The position numbers were made by a program, and so were the translations under genes. Below are positions 43,460 to 52,673 of a stretch of 64,000 bases of DNA, in pieces (within the stretch, counting starts at the first letter, position 1; every line of letters begins with the position of its first letter). Source of the DNA: Rhizobium sp. Root274 (GTDB lineage: Bacteria; Pseudomonadota; Alphaproteobacteria; Rhizobiales; Rhizobiaceae); NCBI RefSeq assembly GCF_001429245.1, contig NZ_LMJE01000007.1, positions 1,247,085 through 1,311,084 on the forward strand, read 5' to 3'. The notes below the pieces were generated by a model, which was not told where the DNA came from, did no database searches, and worked only from the letters and a program-made list of their open reading frames with translations.

Positions 43460-44568
43460 GGCCGGATGCGCTCTTCCGTCTGGGGGTCGAAGGCCACGGC
43501 CTTTTCCACGTTGACCGCGAATTCGAAGTCATCGCCGCCAGCAATGTCAACGTCGGCGCGCATGCGCGCGATCACGTCCTTGCCGCCAAGGCTCATGGTG
43601 ACAAAGGTGTCGGAGCCCGCAGGCTCGGTGACGATCACGCGGTTCTTGAGGCTGACAATGTTTTGCGACTTGCGGTCGGCACCATCGGGATCGGTGATCG
43701 TTTCGGGGCGAATGCCAAGCAGGATGTCCCGTCCATCCCAGGCGGCAAGGCTCGGCTGGCTGAATGCGAGCAGGCTCTTGGAGCTATCGCCCAGCACGAC
43801 TTCGGCATGCGGTACGCCATCCGTCACGATAACGCGGGCCGGCACGACATTCATCGCCGGGCTTCCCATGAAGGTGGCGACGAAGACATTGGCAGGCGTG
43901 TCGTAGATCTCCTTCGGCGTGCCGAGCTGCTGTATGTAGCCCTTGTTCATGACCGCTATGCGGGTCGACAGCGTCATCGCCTCGATCTGGTCGTGGGTGA
44001 CGTAGACGATGGTGCGCTTGAGCTTGGCATGCAGCTTCTTGATCTCTGTGCGCATGTCGACGCGCAGCTTGGCGTCGAGGTTGGAAAGCGGCTCGTCGAA
44101 GAGGAAAACATCAGGATCGCGCACCAAAGCGCGGCCCATGGCGACACGCTGGCGCTGACCGCCGGACAGCTGGCCCGGCTTGCGGTCGGTCAGGTGATCG
44201 ATCTGCAGCAGCTTGGCGACGTCGAGCAATGCCTTGTCACGCTCGGGCTTCGGTACGCCATGCATTTCCAGCCCGAAGGTGATGTTCTGGCCAACGGTCA
44301 TGTTGGGGTAGAGCGCATAGGACTGGAAGACCATCGCGATGTTGCGCTTCGACGGATGAACCCCATTGATGACACGATCCCTGATCGCGATCTCACCCGA
44401 GGAAATGCCCTCCAGGCCGGCGATCATGCCGAGGAGGGTCGACTTGCCGCAGCCGGATGGACCGACGAGCACAAGAAACTCGCCCTCCTCAACCGAGATG
44501 TCGACACGGTGCAGAACTTCCAACTGTCCATAGGACTTGGTGACGTTCCGGATGTCGAGAAAGCCCAT
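43456..44568 (-). CDS. Carbohydrate ABC transporter ATPase (UgpC/MalK type)
   Basis: 370 residues. Walker A GPSGCGKST, signature LSGGQRQRVAMGRAL, Walker B VFLFDEPLSNLDAKLR, and a C-terminal TOBE/regulatory region (LLGIRPETITDPDGADRKSQ). The MalK-like length fits CUT1 importers. It begins 4 bases after the last permease gene. The C-terminal half has no obvious extra domain. Confidence 0.9.
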   Translation of the reverse strand: MGFLDIRNVTKSYGQLEVLHRVDISVEEGEFLVLVGPSGCGKSTLLGMIAGLEGISSGEIAIRDRVINGVHPSKRNIAMVFQSYALYPNMTVGQNITFGLEMHGVPKPERDKALLDVAKLLQIDHLTDRKPGQLSGGQRQRVAMGRALVRDPDVFLFDEPLSNLDAKLRVDMRTEIKKLHAKLKRTIVYVTHDQIEAMTLSTRIAVMNKGYIQQLGTPKEIYDTPANVFVATFMGSPAMNVVPARVIVTDGVPHAEVVLGDSSKSLLAFSQPSLAAWDGRDILLGIRPETITDPDGADRKSQNIVSLKNRVIVTEPAGSDTFVTMSLGGKDVIARMRADVDIAGGDDFEFAVNVEKAVAFDPQTEERIRP

Positions 44569-44572
44569 GATC

Positions 44573-45451
44573 TTATCCTTTGACTGAACCGGCCATCAGT
44601 CCGCGCACGAAATAGCGCCCGGCGACGACGTAAACGAAGAGGGTGGGAAGGGCGGCGATGATCGCGCCCGCAAAGTGGACGTTGTATTCCTTCACGCCCG
44701 TGGAGGATTGAACGAGGTTGTTGAGGGCCGCCGTCATCGGCTGGCTCGTGCCGCCGAAGGAGACGCCGAACAGGAAGTCGTTCCAGATATTGGTAAACTG
44801 CCAGATGACGGAGACGACGGTGATCGGACCGGAGACCGGCAGCAGGATGCGCCAGAAGATGCGGAAGAAACTGGCACCGTCGATCTGCGCTGCCTTGACC
44901 AGCTCGGTCGGGAAGGTGGCGTAGTAGTTGCGGTAATAGAGCGTGGTGAAGCCGATACCGTAGACTACATGCACAAGGACGAGCCCGGGAACCGTGCCGG
45001 CGAGCCCGAGCTTACCGAGGACCAGCGCCATCGGGATCAGCACGATCTGGAACGGGATGAAGCAGGAAAACAGCATCAACCCGAAAACGATGGTGTCGCC
45101 GCGGAAACGCCATTTGGTCAGCACGTAGCCGTTGAGGGCGCCGAGGATCGTCGAGATGGCGACGGCTGGCACGACCATCAGGATCGAATTCAGGAAGTAG
45201 GGCTTGAGGCCTGTCGGCGATACGCCGATCTGGGCGGTCGACCAGGCGGATCGCCAGGCGTCCAGCGTCCAGGTCTGCGGCAGTGCCATCATGTTGCCGC
45301 CGGTGATTTCGGCGAGCGGCTTCAGCGAGTTGATGCCCATCACATAGAGCGGCAGCAGGTAGAAAAGCGCGAAAAGGAGAAGCACCAGATAGATGAAGGT
45401 GCGGGTGACTCGACCGGTGCTGACGGCGGTGTCCTGGCTGACGGCAGACAT
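44573..45451 (-). CDS. Carbohydrate ABC transporter permease (GtsC/MalG type)
   Basis: 292 residues with six membrane segments and the EAA loop ELVKAAQIDGASFFRIFWRI. The N-terminal YLVLLLFALFYLLPLYVMGI helix and the final region RYFVRGLMAGSVKG are typical of MalG-like subunits. It overlaps the partner permease gene in an ATGA arrangement. Similar to the GtsC subunit of glucose/mannose importers. Confidence 0.88.
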   Translation of the reverse strand: MSAVSQDTAVSTGRVTRTFIYLVLLLFALFYLLPLYVMGINSLKPLAEITGGNMMALPQTWTLDAWRSAWSTAQIGVSPTGLKPYFLNSILMVVPAVAISTILGALNGYVLTKWRFRGDTIVFGLMLFSCFIPFQIVLIPMALVLGKLGLAGTVPGLVLVHVVYGIGFTTLYYRNYYATFPTELVKAAQIDGASFFRIFWRILLPVSGPITVVSVIWQFTNIWNDFLFGVSFGGTSQPMTAALNNLVQSSTGVKEYNVHFAGAIIAALPTLFVYVVAGRYFVRGLMAGSVKG

Positions 45452-46344
45452 CAGTTCTTCTCCTTCAGTTCGGCATAGAGATAGGGAACCATGATGGCCG
45501 CGATGGTCATCAGCATGATCACGGCAGAGGCGGAGCCGACGCCCATCTGGTTGCGAGTGAAGGTGTAGGAATACATGAAGGTCGCCGGCATCTCGGTCGC
45601 GCGGCCCGGGCCACCGCCAGTCAGCGCAATGACGAGGTCATAGGACTTGATGGCGAGGTGGCTGAGGATGACGAAAGCGGAGAGGAAGGCCGGACGCAGC
45701 ATCGGAATGACGATCCGCCGGTAGAGCTGGAAGCTAGACGCGCCGTCGATCTGGGCGGCTTTCAGGATCTCGTTGTCGATACCGCGCAGGCCCGCCAGGA
45801 ACATGGCCATGACAAAGCCGCTGGTCTGCCAGACCGCCGCAATGACGATGGTGTAGACCGCCATGTCGTTGTCCTTGATCCAGGTGAAGGAAAAGCTTTC
45901 CCAGCCCCAGAGGTGCATGATGCGCTCAAGACCGATGCCCGGATCGAGGAACCATTTCCAGGCGGTGCCGGTGACGATGAAGGACAGCGCCATCGGATAG
46001 AGATAGATCGGGCGCAGCAGCCCCTCGCCGCGGATCTTCTGGTCGAGGAAGATCGCCAGCATCAGGCCGAGTGCCGTGCAGATGACGCTGTAGAGACTGG
46101 CGAAAATCGCGATGTTGCTGATCGCGATGTGCCAATTCTCCTGGGCCCAGAGCCGGCTGTAATTGGTGAAGCCGACGAATGTGTAGAGCGGCAGCATCTT
46201 CGAGCCGGTGAAGGACAGGAAGATTGTGAACAGGATGAAGCCGTAGACAAACAGCAGGATGACGGCAAAGGACGGTGCCAGTACCACCTTGGGCAGCCAA
46301 TCCTGAATGCGCGTGCGCAAGTCAGCCCCGGTCGAGCTTATCAT
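45451..46344 (-). CDS. Carbohydrate ABC transporter permease (GtsB/MalF type)
   Basis: 297 residues, six membrane segments; EAA loop EILKAAQIDGASSFQLYRRI. The short MalF-like architecture without a large periplasmic domain matches GtsB/UgpA. A pair of hairpins and about 100 bases separate it from the binding-protein gene; the other neighbour overlaps. Together with the binding protein and ATPase it would import a glucose-like sugar or glycoside. Confidence 0.88.
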   Translation of the reverse strand: MISSTGADLRTRIQDWLPKVVLAPSFAVILLFVYGFILFTIFLSFTGSKMLPLYTFVGFTNYSRLWAQENWHIAISNIAIFASLYSVICTALGLMLAIFLDQKIRGEGLLRPIYLYPMALSFIVTGTAWKWFLDPGIGLERIMHLWGWESFSFTWIKDNDMAVYTIVIAAVWQTSGFVMAMFLAGLRGIDNEILKAAQIDGASSFQLYRRIVIPMLRPAFLSAFVILSHLAIKSYDLVIALTGGGPGRATEMPATFMYSYTFTRNQMGVGSASAVIMLMTIAAIMVPYLYAELKEKN

Positions 46345-46373
46345 GAGGGTTCTCCCTGTACTTTCTGGATAAA

Positions 46374-46442
46374 CCGACGCCGCCTCTCACCTGGCAGACG
46401 GCGTCGGAGGAGTCGCGGGCAACGAGGAGCGGAGCCCGCGAC
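46374..46442 (-). terminator. Two consecutive hairpins between binding protein and permease
   Basis: First hairpin: CCGACGCCG (46374-46382) with CGGCGTCGG (46399-46407). Second: GTCGCGGGC (46412-46420) with GCCCGCGAC (46434-46442). Both are perfect 9-base-pair stems lying between the binding-protein stop (46450) and the permease start (46344). They lack T runs and are likely mRNA stabilisers or partial attenuators that raise binding-protein levels. Confidence 0.65.
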
Positions 46443-46449
46443 GGGGAGG

Positions 46450-47703
46450 TTACTTGGCTGCGGCGACGGCCTCGCCGAGCGCCTTGGCGGCCTCGGCACC
46501 ATCCTTGAAGCCACCGTTGAAGGCCTTGGTCACGACGTCATAGACGGCGTTCTTGACGGCAGCCGGTGCTGCATGACCATGGGCCATGGAGCCGAAGAGG
46601 GAACCGGTGGAGCTTGCTTCCGCCAGATCCTTCATGCCCTTCTTGCCGCAATCGTCGAAATCCGTGTCCGGGACATCCGTGCGGGCCGGGACGGAGCCCT
46701 TAACGACGTTGAAGGCCGACTGGAATTTCGGGCTCTCGATCGACGAGGCCATGGCCATCTGCGCCTTGATCTTGTCGTCGCCCGAAACGTTGAACATCGC
46801 GAACTGGTCGGAGTTGAACGTCACGGACCCTTGCGTGCCGGGGAAGCGGATGCAGACGAAATCTTCGCCCGGCTTCTTGCCGGCCTTGAGAAATTCGCCC
46901 TTGGCCCAGTCGCCCATCATCTGCATACCGGCCTTGCCCTCGATGACCATGGCCGAAGCCAGATTCCAGTCGCGGCCGGAGAAGTTGTCGTCGGCATAGC
47001 TGCGCAGCTTGATCAGGCGATCGAAGGCATCGGCCATGTCGGGACCGGTAAGTGTGGCTTCATCAAGGTCGATGAAGGCCTTCTTGTAGAAGTCGTTGCC
47101 CTTGGACAGCACGACACCATCGAAGACGGTCGCGTCCTGCCAGGGCTGGCCACCATGGGCGAGAGGCGTGATGCCGTTTGCCTTCATCTTGTCGAGGACG
47201 GCGACGAGTTCGTCCCAGCTCTCGGGCACCTTGCCGCCGGCGGCATCAAGCGCTGCCTTGTTGATCCAGACCCAGTTGGTCGAGTGAACGTTGACGGGTG
47301 CCGCGATCCAGTGGCCGTCATATTTCGAGAACTTCTGCAGCGCTTCCGGGACCACCTTGTCCCAGCCTTCCGCATTGGCGACTTCGTCAAGGTTGCCGAG
47401 AGCCCCCTGCTCCGCCCAGTCGAGAATGTCGAAACCGAGCATCTGAACGGCGGTCGGCGGATCGCCGGCGGTGACGCGGGCGCGCAGCGCGGTCATCGCC
47501 GCTTCACCGCCGCCACCGGCAACCGGCATGTCGACCCAGCCGATACCCTTGCTGTTCAGATCCTCCTTCAGAACGTTCAGGGCCGCGGCTTCACCGCCCG
47601 AAGTCCACCAGTGGAGCACCTCGACATCGGTGGCATGAGAGATGCCGGCGGTGCCCGCCAGCATGGTACCGGTAATCAGCATGGTCTTGAAAAGGCTACG
47701 CAT
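46450..47703 (-). CDS. Carbohydrate ABC transporter binding protein, glucose/mannose-type (GtsA-like)
   Basis: 417 residues with a signal peptide ([20 protein letters not shown], cut near HATDV). The mature start [20 protein letters not shown] and the [20 protein letters not shown] block are characteristic of the glucose-binding GtsA/GlcS group of family 1 solute-binding proteins, as is [16 protein letters not shown]. So the operon's substrate is probably a glucose-like sugar or glucoside. The permeases and ATPase follow. A 44-base leader separates it from the aldehyde dehydrogenase stop. Confidence 0.87.
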   Translation of the reverse strand: MRSLFKTMLITGTMLAGTAGISHATDVEVLHWWTSGGEAAALNVLKEDLNSKGIGWVDMPVAGGGGEAAMTALRARVTAGDPPTAVQMLGFDILDWAEQGALGNLDEVANAEGWDKVVPEALQKFSKYDGHWIAAPVNVHSTNWVWINKAALDAAGGKVPESWDELVAVLDKMKANGITPLAHGGQPWQDATVFDGVVLSKGNDFYKKAFIDLDEATLTGPDMADAFDRLIKLRSYADDNFSGRDWNLASAMVIEGKAGMQMMGDWAKGEFLKAGKKPGEDFVCIRFPGTQGSVTFNSDQFAMFNVSGDDKIKAQMAMASSIESPKFQSAFNVVKGSVPARTDVPDTDFDDCGKKGMKDLAEASSTGSLFGSMAHGHAAPAAVKNAVYDVVTKAFNGGFKDGAEAAKALGEAVAAAK

Positions 47704-47747
47704 GTTATTCCTCCTGTTTGATGAGTTGCTTTCAATCGTTCCGGAAG

Positions 47748-49271
47748 TCAGTCGCGTACCCAGTTCGGCCTAGTCTTGCCGATGCGCATCACGACAGATT
47801 TGATCTCCAGGAATTCGTCGAGGCCGTAGCGGCCATTCTCGCGGCCCTGGCCGCTCTGCTTGAAGCCGCCAAAGGCGACTTCGGGGAAGCCATCCATCCA
47901 GGTGTTGGTCCAGATGGTGCCGGCTTCTGCGCGGCGCGCGAAGGCCAGGCAGGTGTGCATGTTTTCGCTCCAGACGCCGGCGGACAAGCCATAGGATGCG
48001 TTGTTGACGAGCGAGATCGCCTCTTCGAGTGTCCTGAAGCTCAGGACCGAGAGTACCGGGCCGAAGACCTCTTCGCGGGCAATCGGCATGTCGGCGGTGA
48101 CATTGGTCACCACCGTGGGTCCGAAGAAATCGCCAGGCAGGCCAGGGTGACGCACAGCCTCACCGCCCAGCGCGAGCTTTGCACCTGACGCCACCGCATC
48201 TCGCACATAGGCCGCGATCTTCTGCTGATGCGCCTCAGAGATGATCGCACCGACCTGGGTCTCGGGATTGAGCGGATCGCCGAAGGCGACCTTGCGGGAG
48301 AGCGCCACGACCTTGTCGACCAGGGCTTCCGCGATGTCTTCATGCACGATAATCCGGCTGCCGGAATTACAACATTCGCCGGCGTTGAAATAGACTCCGA
48401 AGGTGATGGCGTCTGCGGCCGCATCGAGGTCGGCATCCGGGAAGACGACCTGCGGGTTTTTTCCACCGAGTTCCAGCGCGACCTTCTTCAGCGTCTTCGA
48501 CGCCGCCGCACTGATCGCCTTGCCAACAGCCGTGGAACCGGTGAAGCTCACCATGTCGACATGCGGATGCTCCGCCATCAGCGCGCCGACCGGCTGGCCG
48601 AAACCGAGCACGATATTGACCACACCGGCGGGCAATTCCGCCTCGATCAACAGTTCGCCCAGCATCACGGTCGTCGAGGGTGTCATTTCCGACGGCTTGA
48701 TCACGCAGGTGCAGCCGGCTGCAAGTGCAAAGGGCAGCTTCTGGCTGAGGATCCAGAAGGGGAAATTCCAGGGTGTGATGATCGAGACGACGCCGATCGG
48801 TTCTTTCAGCACCATGGCCAGCATGTCTTCGCCGAGCGAATTGTGGCTGTCGCCATGCAGGGTGCGGGCAAGGGCTGCCGCATAGCGCCAAAGGTCGGCG
48901 GCGCCGGAAACTTCACCGCGGGCCTGGGAAATCGGCTTGCCGCTTTCGAGCGTTTCGAGAAGCGCCATGCGCTCGACATTGGCCTCGATCAGATCGGCCA
49001 CCTTCAGGAGCAGCGCCGAGCGCTCCTTGCCGGTTGCACGGCTCCATATGCCCCAGTCGAAGGCCCGCCGGGCGGCGGCAATCGCGGCTTCCGTTTCCGC
49101 CGTGCCGCCACGCGCGGAGCGGCTGACGACAATGCCATGGGAGGGCGAAATCCTGTCGAAGGTCGCGCCATCGGCACTACCCTGCCAGATCCCGTCAATC
49201 AGGTGGCGGCCTTCGAAGGGCGCCTTTGGCAGCGGATGGGCGACGGCAGCGGTCATGGTCATGTCGTTCAT
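47748..49271 (-). CDS. NAD(P)-dependent aldehyde dehydrogenase
   Basis: About 507 residues from the ATG at 49271 (start [10 protein letters not shown]), with GGGAGAAT upstream; a longer frame from 49364 lies inside the preceding gene and is not supported. The general base is in [20 protein letters not shown] and the catalytic Cys in [20 protein letters not shown], with [19 protein letters not shown] in the cofactor domain. The family oxidises aliphatic or aromatic aldehydes. It starts right after the stop of the enoyl-CoA hydratase gene. Together those two genes resemble the hydratase/lyase-plus-aldehyde-dehydrogenase step of side-chain shortening. Confidence 0.88.
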   Translation of the reverse strand: MNDMTMTAAVAHPLPKAPFEGRHLIDGIWQGSADGATFDRISPSHGIVVSRSARGGTAETEAAIAAARRAFDWGIWSRATGKERSALLLKVADLIEANVERMALLETLESGKPISQARGEVSGAADLWRYAAALARTLHGDSHNSLGEDMLAMVLKEPIGVVSIITPWNFPFWILSQKLPFALAAGCTCVIKPSEMTPSTTVMLGELLIEAELPAGVVNIVLGFGQPVGALMAEHPHVDMVSFTGSTAVGKAISAAASKTLKKVALELGGKNPQVVFPDADLDAAADAITFGVYFNAGECCNSGSRIIVHEDIAEALVDKVVALSRKVAFGDPLNPETQVGAIISEAHQQKIAAYVRDAVASGAKLALGGEAVRHPGLPGDFFGPTVVTNVTADMPIAREEVFGPVLSVLSFRTLEEAISLVNNASYGLSAGVWSENMHTCLAFARRAEAGTIWTNTWMDGFPEVAFGGFKQSGQGRENGRYGLDEFLEIKSVVMRIGKTRPNWVRD

Positions 49272-49272
49272 G

Positions 49273-50040
49273 TCATTCTCCCGAAAATGCGGGTTTGCGT
49301 TTCGCCTTGAAGGCGGCGACACCTTCGTCACGATCGGCACTGGCGGCAATTGCAGAGCTGCCAAGCGCCTCGATCATCGCGTCGCGATCCTCGCCTCGGC
49401 CCGCATGGATCATGAATTTCGCAACTTCCACCGCGCGCGGCGACAGGCCAAGAACCGACTGGGCTATGCTTCTGGCCGTCTCTTCGGGGCTTGCCGAAAC
49501 CTCGGCCACGAAGCCGAACGCATGGGCGCGCTCGGCGGAGATCCGCCGGCCGAAGAGGGTCATCTCTTTCAGAATCGGCTCCGGCAGCAGCCGTGCCAGG
49601 CGCTGCGTACCCGACCAGCCCGGCACGATGCCGACATGGGCTTCGGGAAGCGCAATTGTGGCTGATGGCGCCATGACCCTGATATCGCAGGCAGCGGCAA
49701 GTTCCAGACCGCCGCCAAAGGCATGGCCTGCCATGGCGGCAATCACGGGCTTCGACAGACGCGCCAGACGATCGAAGATACGATGCCCATCGCGCACCCA
49801 ATGGCGGGCGAATTCGGCGGGTGTCAGATCACCCCAGGCGTTGATGTCTGCCCCGGCGCAGAAGGCGCGCTCGCCTTCTGCCGTGAGGATGACGCAGCGG
49901 ACGTCTGGCATGCGCTCCAACCGGTCGAGATTGCCAGACAGTTGCTCCAGCATCTCGACCGTGAAGGCATTGAGTTTTGCCGGATTGTCCAGCCGGATCT
50001 CGGCAATACCTCCCGCGATCTCAAGGTGCACGGCGCTCAT
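49273..50040 (-). CDS. Enoyl-CoA hydratase/isomerase family protein
   Basis: About 255 residues from the ATG at 50040, overlapping the CoA-transferase stop as ATGA. Crotonase fold: LTAEGERAFCAGADINAWGD, GHAFGGGLELAAACDIRVMA and LPEAHVGIVPGWSGTQRL. Both glutamates typical of true hydratases appear to be present, in GGGLELAAA and LPEAHVG. The terminal KAKRKPAFSGE is the usual family end. It probably hydrates, or hydrates and cleaves, a CoA thioester made by the adjacent CoA-transferase. Confidence 0.87.
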   Translation of the reverse strand: MSAVHLEIAGGIAEIRLDNPAKLNAFTVEMLEQLSGNLDRLERMPDVRCVILTAEGERAFCAGADINAWGDLTPAEFARHWVRDGHRIFDRLARLSKPVIAAMAGHAFGGGLELAAACDIRVMAPSATIALPEAHVGIVPGWSGTQRLARLLPEPILKEMTLFGRRISAERAHAFGFVAEVSASPEETARSIAQSVLGLSPRAVEVAKFMIHAGRGEDRDAMIEALGSSAIAASADRDEGVAAFKAKRKPAFSGE

Positions 50041-51608
50041 AGTGCCCATCCCATCGGTTCCTTCGACAGAAGCGATGTCGAAATGACCTTAGCCTCGGGC
50101 GCGATCTTGACCCGCCCTTGCGAGGCAGCGACGATGTCCCGTTCGGCAAGGATGCCCGGCATAATCTCGGTCGCGACGAGCCCGCTTTCCGTCAGGCGCA
50201 TCACACAGCGTTCGGTCACATAGAGCACGTCCTGCCCCTGCTCGCGGGCTCTTTTCCCGGAGAACGTCACATGCTCGACATGCTCGACCATCTTGGTGAA
50301 CTTGCCGGGATTGCGCACGTGGATGCCATCTTCGGTCAGTTCCACATTGGCACCGGCCTCGAACCAGCCGGAGAAGACGATCTTCTTTGCGTGCGCCGTG
50401 ATATCGACGAAGCCTCCGCAGCCGGCCGTCAGATAGGGTTTTTTGCCGAGCTTGGAGACGTTGACGTTGCCCTCGACATCCACCTCCAAGAAGGAGAGGA
50501 AGGACACGTCGAAGCCACCGCCCTGGAAGTAGATGAACTGCTGCGGCGACGGCACGAAGGCGTCGGCATTCGAGGCACAGCCGAAGGCGAAATCTGTGAG
50601 CGGCATGCCGCCAACGGCGCCCTGCTCGATCGCCCAGGTGACTGCCTCGGGATGCCCTTCTTCGAGCAGGATGCGCGGCACCTGCGCACTGATACCGAAG
50701 CCTAGATTGGCGGTCATGCCGGCTCTCAGCTCAAGGGCTGCTCGCCGCGCGATCACCTTCTCGACGCCGTGTTCTGCAAGCTTGAAACTCGACCAGGGCC
50801 GCATGATCTGCCCGGAGATGGCCGGATCGTAGGGCGTCTCGCAGGTCTGCTTCTGCTCGGGATCAAGGACAACGAGGTCAACAAGATGCCCGGGCACCCG
50901 CACGTCATGCGGACGCAGACTACCGCTGGCCGTCACCCGGCTAACCTGGGCGACGACGAGACCGCCATTGTTGCGCGTTGCGATCGCCTGTTCGAGCCCG
51001 CCGAGATAAGCCCCCTCGTGCTCGTAAGTGAGGTTGCCGCGCTCATCGGCCGTGGTGGCGCGGAGAATGCAGACATCCGGATAGATGTTGGGAAAGTGCA
51101 ACCAGGTTTCCCCGGCAAACTCGACGCGGCTGACGATGGGATGGGCCGAAGCCCTTTCATTCATCGCACAGCCCTCGCGGATCGGATCAACGAAGGTGTC
51201 GAGGCCGATGCGGGTCAGCACGCCGGGACGTCGGGCAGCCGCTTCACGGTGCATGTCGAACATGATGCCAGAGGGGACGTTATAAGCCTCGACCCTGTCT
51301 TCGACGACCATCTTCCAGATCTCGGGCATGGGCAGGCTGGACGGGCCGGACGGATAGGAACCGCCGAGCACCCGGCTGATCAGGCCGTCCTTGGCGATAT
51401 GATCGATGCCCTTCACGCCATACATGTCGCCGGCGGCAATCGGATGCAGCATGGTGAGGCCGCGCGGATGGCCTTCCGTCTCGAACCGGCGACCGAGTGC
51501 AGCCAGGACAGAATCCGGGCAACCGAGCGCCGATGACGATGACACCGTGACGACGGCGCCATCGGGAATGCGCGAGACGGCGTGATCGGGGGCGACCAGC
51601 TTGTTCAA
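50037..51608 (-). CDS. Acyl-CoA:carboxylate CoA-transferase, fused two-domain (YdiF type)
   Basis: 523 residues from a TTG start that overlaps the upstream stop, with GGAG in place. Both halves of family I CoA-transferases are in one chain: N-terminal VTVSSSSALGCPDSVLAAL, then AYLGGLEQAIATRNNGGLVV, and the C-terminal part with the likely catalytic Glu in TWAIEQGAVGGMPLTDFAFG. It would activate an organic acid by transfer from acetyl- or succinyl-CoA. Placed directly before the enoyl-CoA hydratase, it feeds that enzyme. The acid is not known. Confidence 0.87.
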   Translation of the reverse strand: MNKLVAPDHAVSRIPDGAVVTVSSSSALGCPDSVLAALGRRFETEGHPRGLTMLHPIAAGDMYGVKGIDHIAKDGLISRVLGGSYPSGPSSLPMPEIWKMVVEDRVEAYNVPSGIMFDMHREAAARRPGVLTRIGLDTFVDPIREGCAMNERASAHPIVSRVEFAGETWLHFPNIYPDVCILRATTADERGNLTYEHEGAYLGGLEQAIATRNNGGLVVAQVSRVTASGSLRPHDVRVPGHLVDLVVLDPEQKQTCETPYDPAISGQIMRPWSSFKLAEHGVEKVIARRAALELRAGMTANLGFGISAQVPRILLEEGHPEAVTWAIEQGAVGGMPLTDFAFGCASNADAFVPSPQQFIYFQGGGFDVSFLSFLEVDVEGNVNVSKLGKKPYLTAGCGGFVDITAHAKKIVFSGWFEAGANVELTEDGIHVRNPGKFTKMVEHVEHVTFSGKRAREQGQDVLYVTERCVMRLTESGLVATEIMPGILAERDIVAASQGRVKIAPEAKVISTSLLSKEPMGWAL

Positions 51609-52612
51609 TGGAGATCTCCATAGTTGACTTCGACCCGAACGCCACGTGCCGCAGCATCGCGCACGGCAAGCGCCACCGCGAGCGACTTCACGCCATCGAG
51701 GCCGGTGGCTGCCGGTTCGCCATCGCCGGCGACGGCGGCATGGAAGCGCCGAACGCCTTCGGCGTAGAGATCATGCTGGTCAAAACCGATCGCCTCGCGG
51801 CCCGAGGCTGTTACCAACTCGATGGAACCGATCGGGTTCTGGGTCATGACATCCCGCGCGAAGATCGATCCGTCCGTGCCATGCACCTCAAGTCCCGAGC
51901 CGGCAAAGGGATGGGTGAAACTCTCATGGCTCATCACCATGGCGCCTGACGCCATGGTCCAGACCGACATTGCGGAATCCTCGACACCCTCTCCGAGGCC
52001 GGAGCTCGCCATCTGCGCCACGACAGAGACCGGATCTTCGCCGAGATGAAAACGCGCGACATCGGCATCGTGCACGGTGATGTCCGGGATGACGCCACCA
52101 CCGGCTCCCGGCGAGTTGATCCGCCACCCTTGCAGATGCGGTGGTAGGAAGACGGCGTGATGCAGACGCAGGGACAGGACGCGGCCGATGCGGCCAGAGG
52201 CGATGAGCGCGCGCACGGCGCGATGGCTTCCGGAGCAGCGCAGATGGTGATTGGTGGCGAAGACGAGCCCGGCTTCATCGGCAGCGCACACCATATCGCT
52301 CGCTTCCTTCAGCGTCAGCGCCAGAGGCTTCTCGCAGAGAACGTGCTTTCCCGCGGTGAGAGCGGCAATGGCCTGCGGAACGTGCTTCTCATTGGTCGTC
52401 GAGATGTAAACTGCGTCGACGTCCGGGTTCTGCAATAGTTCGTTCAGATCAGTGCCTGAGCGAGGGATATGGTGCTCGTCGGCAAACGCGCGCGCACGCT
52501 CCGCCGAAGCGCTCAGGACCTGCAAAATCTCGCCATGCTGGGCGCGGATCGCACCGACCATGTACTGACGCGCAATTCTGCTGGCTCCGATCAGCGCCCA
52601 CCGCATTCGCAT
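51605..52612 (-). CDS. Gfo/Idh/MocA oxidoreductase, 1,5-anhydro-D-fructose reductase-like
   Basis: 335 residues. N-terminal cofactor motif RWALIGASRIARQYMVGAIR, the EKP motif in GKHVLCEKPLALTLKEASDM, and C-terminal blocks HHAVFLPPHLQGWRINSPGA, GGGVIPDITVHDADVARF and GTDGSIFARDVMTQNPIGSI. These match what I recall of the NADPH-dependent 1,5-anhydro-D-fructose reductase of Ensifer (AFR) closely over most of the length. That enzyme reduces anhydrofructose to anhydromannitol; other sugars are possible. It is the first gene of the operon, with the twin LacI operators 29-61 bases upstream of its start. Confidence 0.8.
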   Translation of the reverse strand: MRMRWALIGASRIARQYMVGAIRAQHGEILQVLSASAERARAFADEHHIPRSGTDLNELLQNPDVDAVYISTTNEKHVPQAIAALTAGKHVLCEKPLALTLKEASDMVCAADEAGLVFATNHHLRCSGSHRAVRALIASGRIGRVLSLRLHHAVFLPPHLQGWRINSPGAGGGVIPDITVHDADVARFHLGEDPVSVVAQMASSGLGEGVEDSAMSVWTMASGAMVMSHESFTHPFAGSGLEVHGTDGSIFARDVMTQNPIGSIELVTASGREAIGFDQHDLYAEGVRRFHAAVAGDGEPAATGLDGVKSLAVALAVRDAAARGVRVEVNYGDLH

Positions 52613-52640
52613 CTCCTCCAGTCAACTCACGTTTCTAAAA

Positions 52641-52673
52641 TTGGATCGTTCCAATTCATATGGAACGATCCAA
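52641..52673 (-). promoter_or_regulatory. Tandem LacI-type operators upstream of the catabolic operon
   Basis: TTGGATCGTTCCAA (52641-52654) and ATGGAACGATCCAA (52660-52673) are two near-palindromes with the central CG typical of LacI-family operators. Their centres are 19 bases apart, and the outer halves also form one perfect 13-base inverted repeat (52641-52653 with 52661-52673). They lie just upstream of the first gene, where a repressor would cover the promoter. The LacI gene at 37095 inside the same operon is the obvious candidate protein. Confidence 0.75.

Noticed and set aside
45658..47721. Open plus-strand frame of 687 codons opposite the sugar permease and binding-protein genes
   Set aside because: Antisense shadow of recognised transporter genes, with no recognisable domain or ribosome-binding site.
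47731..47744. TTCAATCGTTCCGG upstream of the GtsA-like gene as a third LacI operator
   Set aside because: Only 10 of 14 positions match the two operators at 52641-52673, and the left arm is not symmetric.
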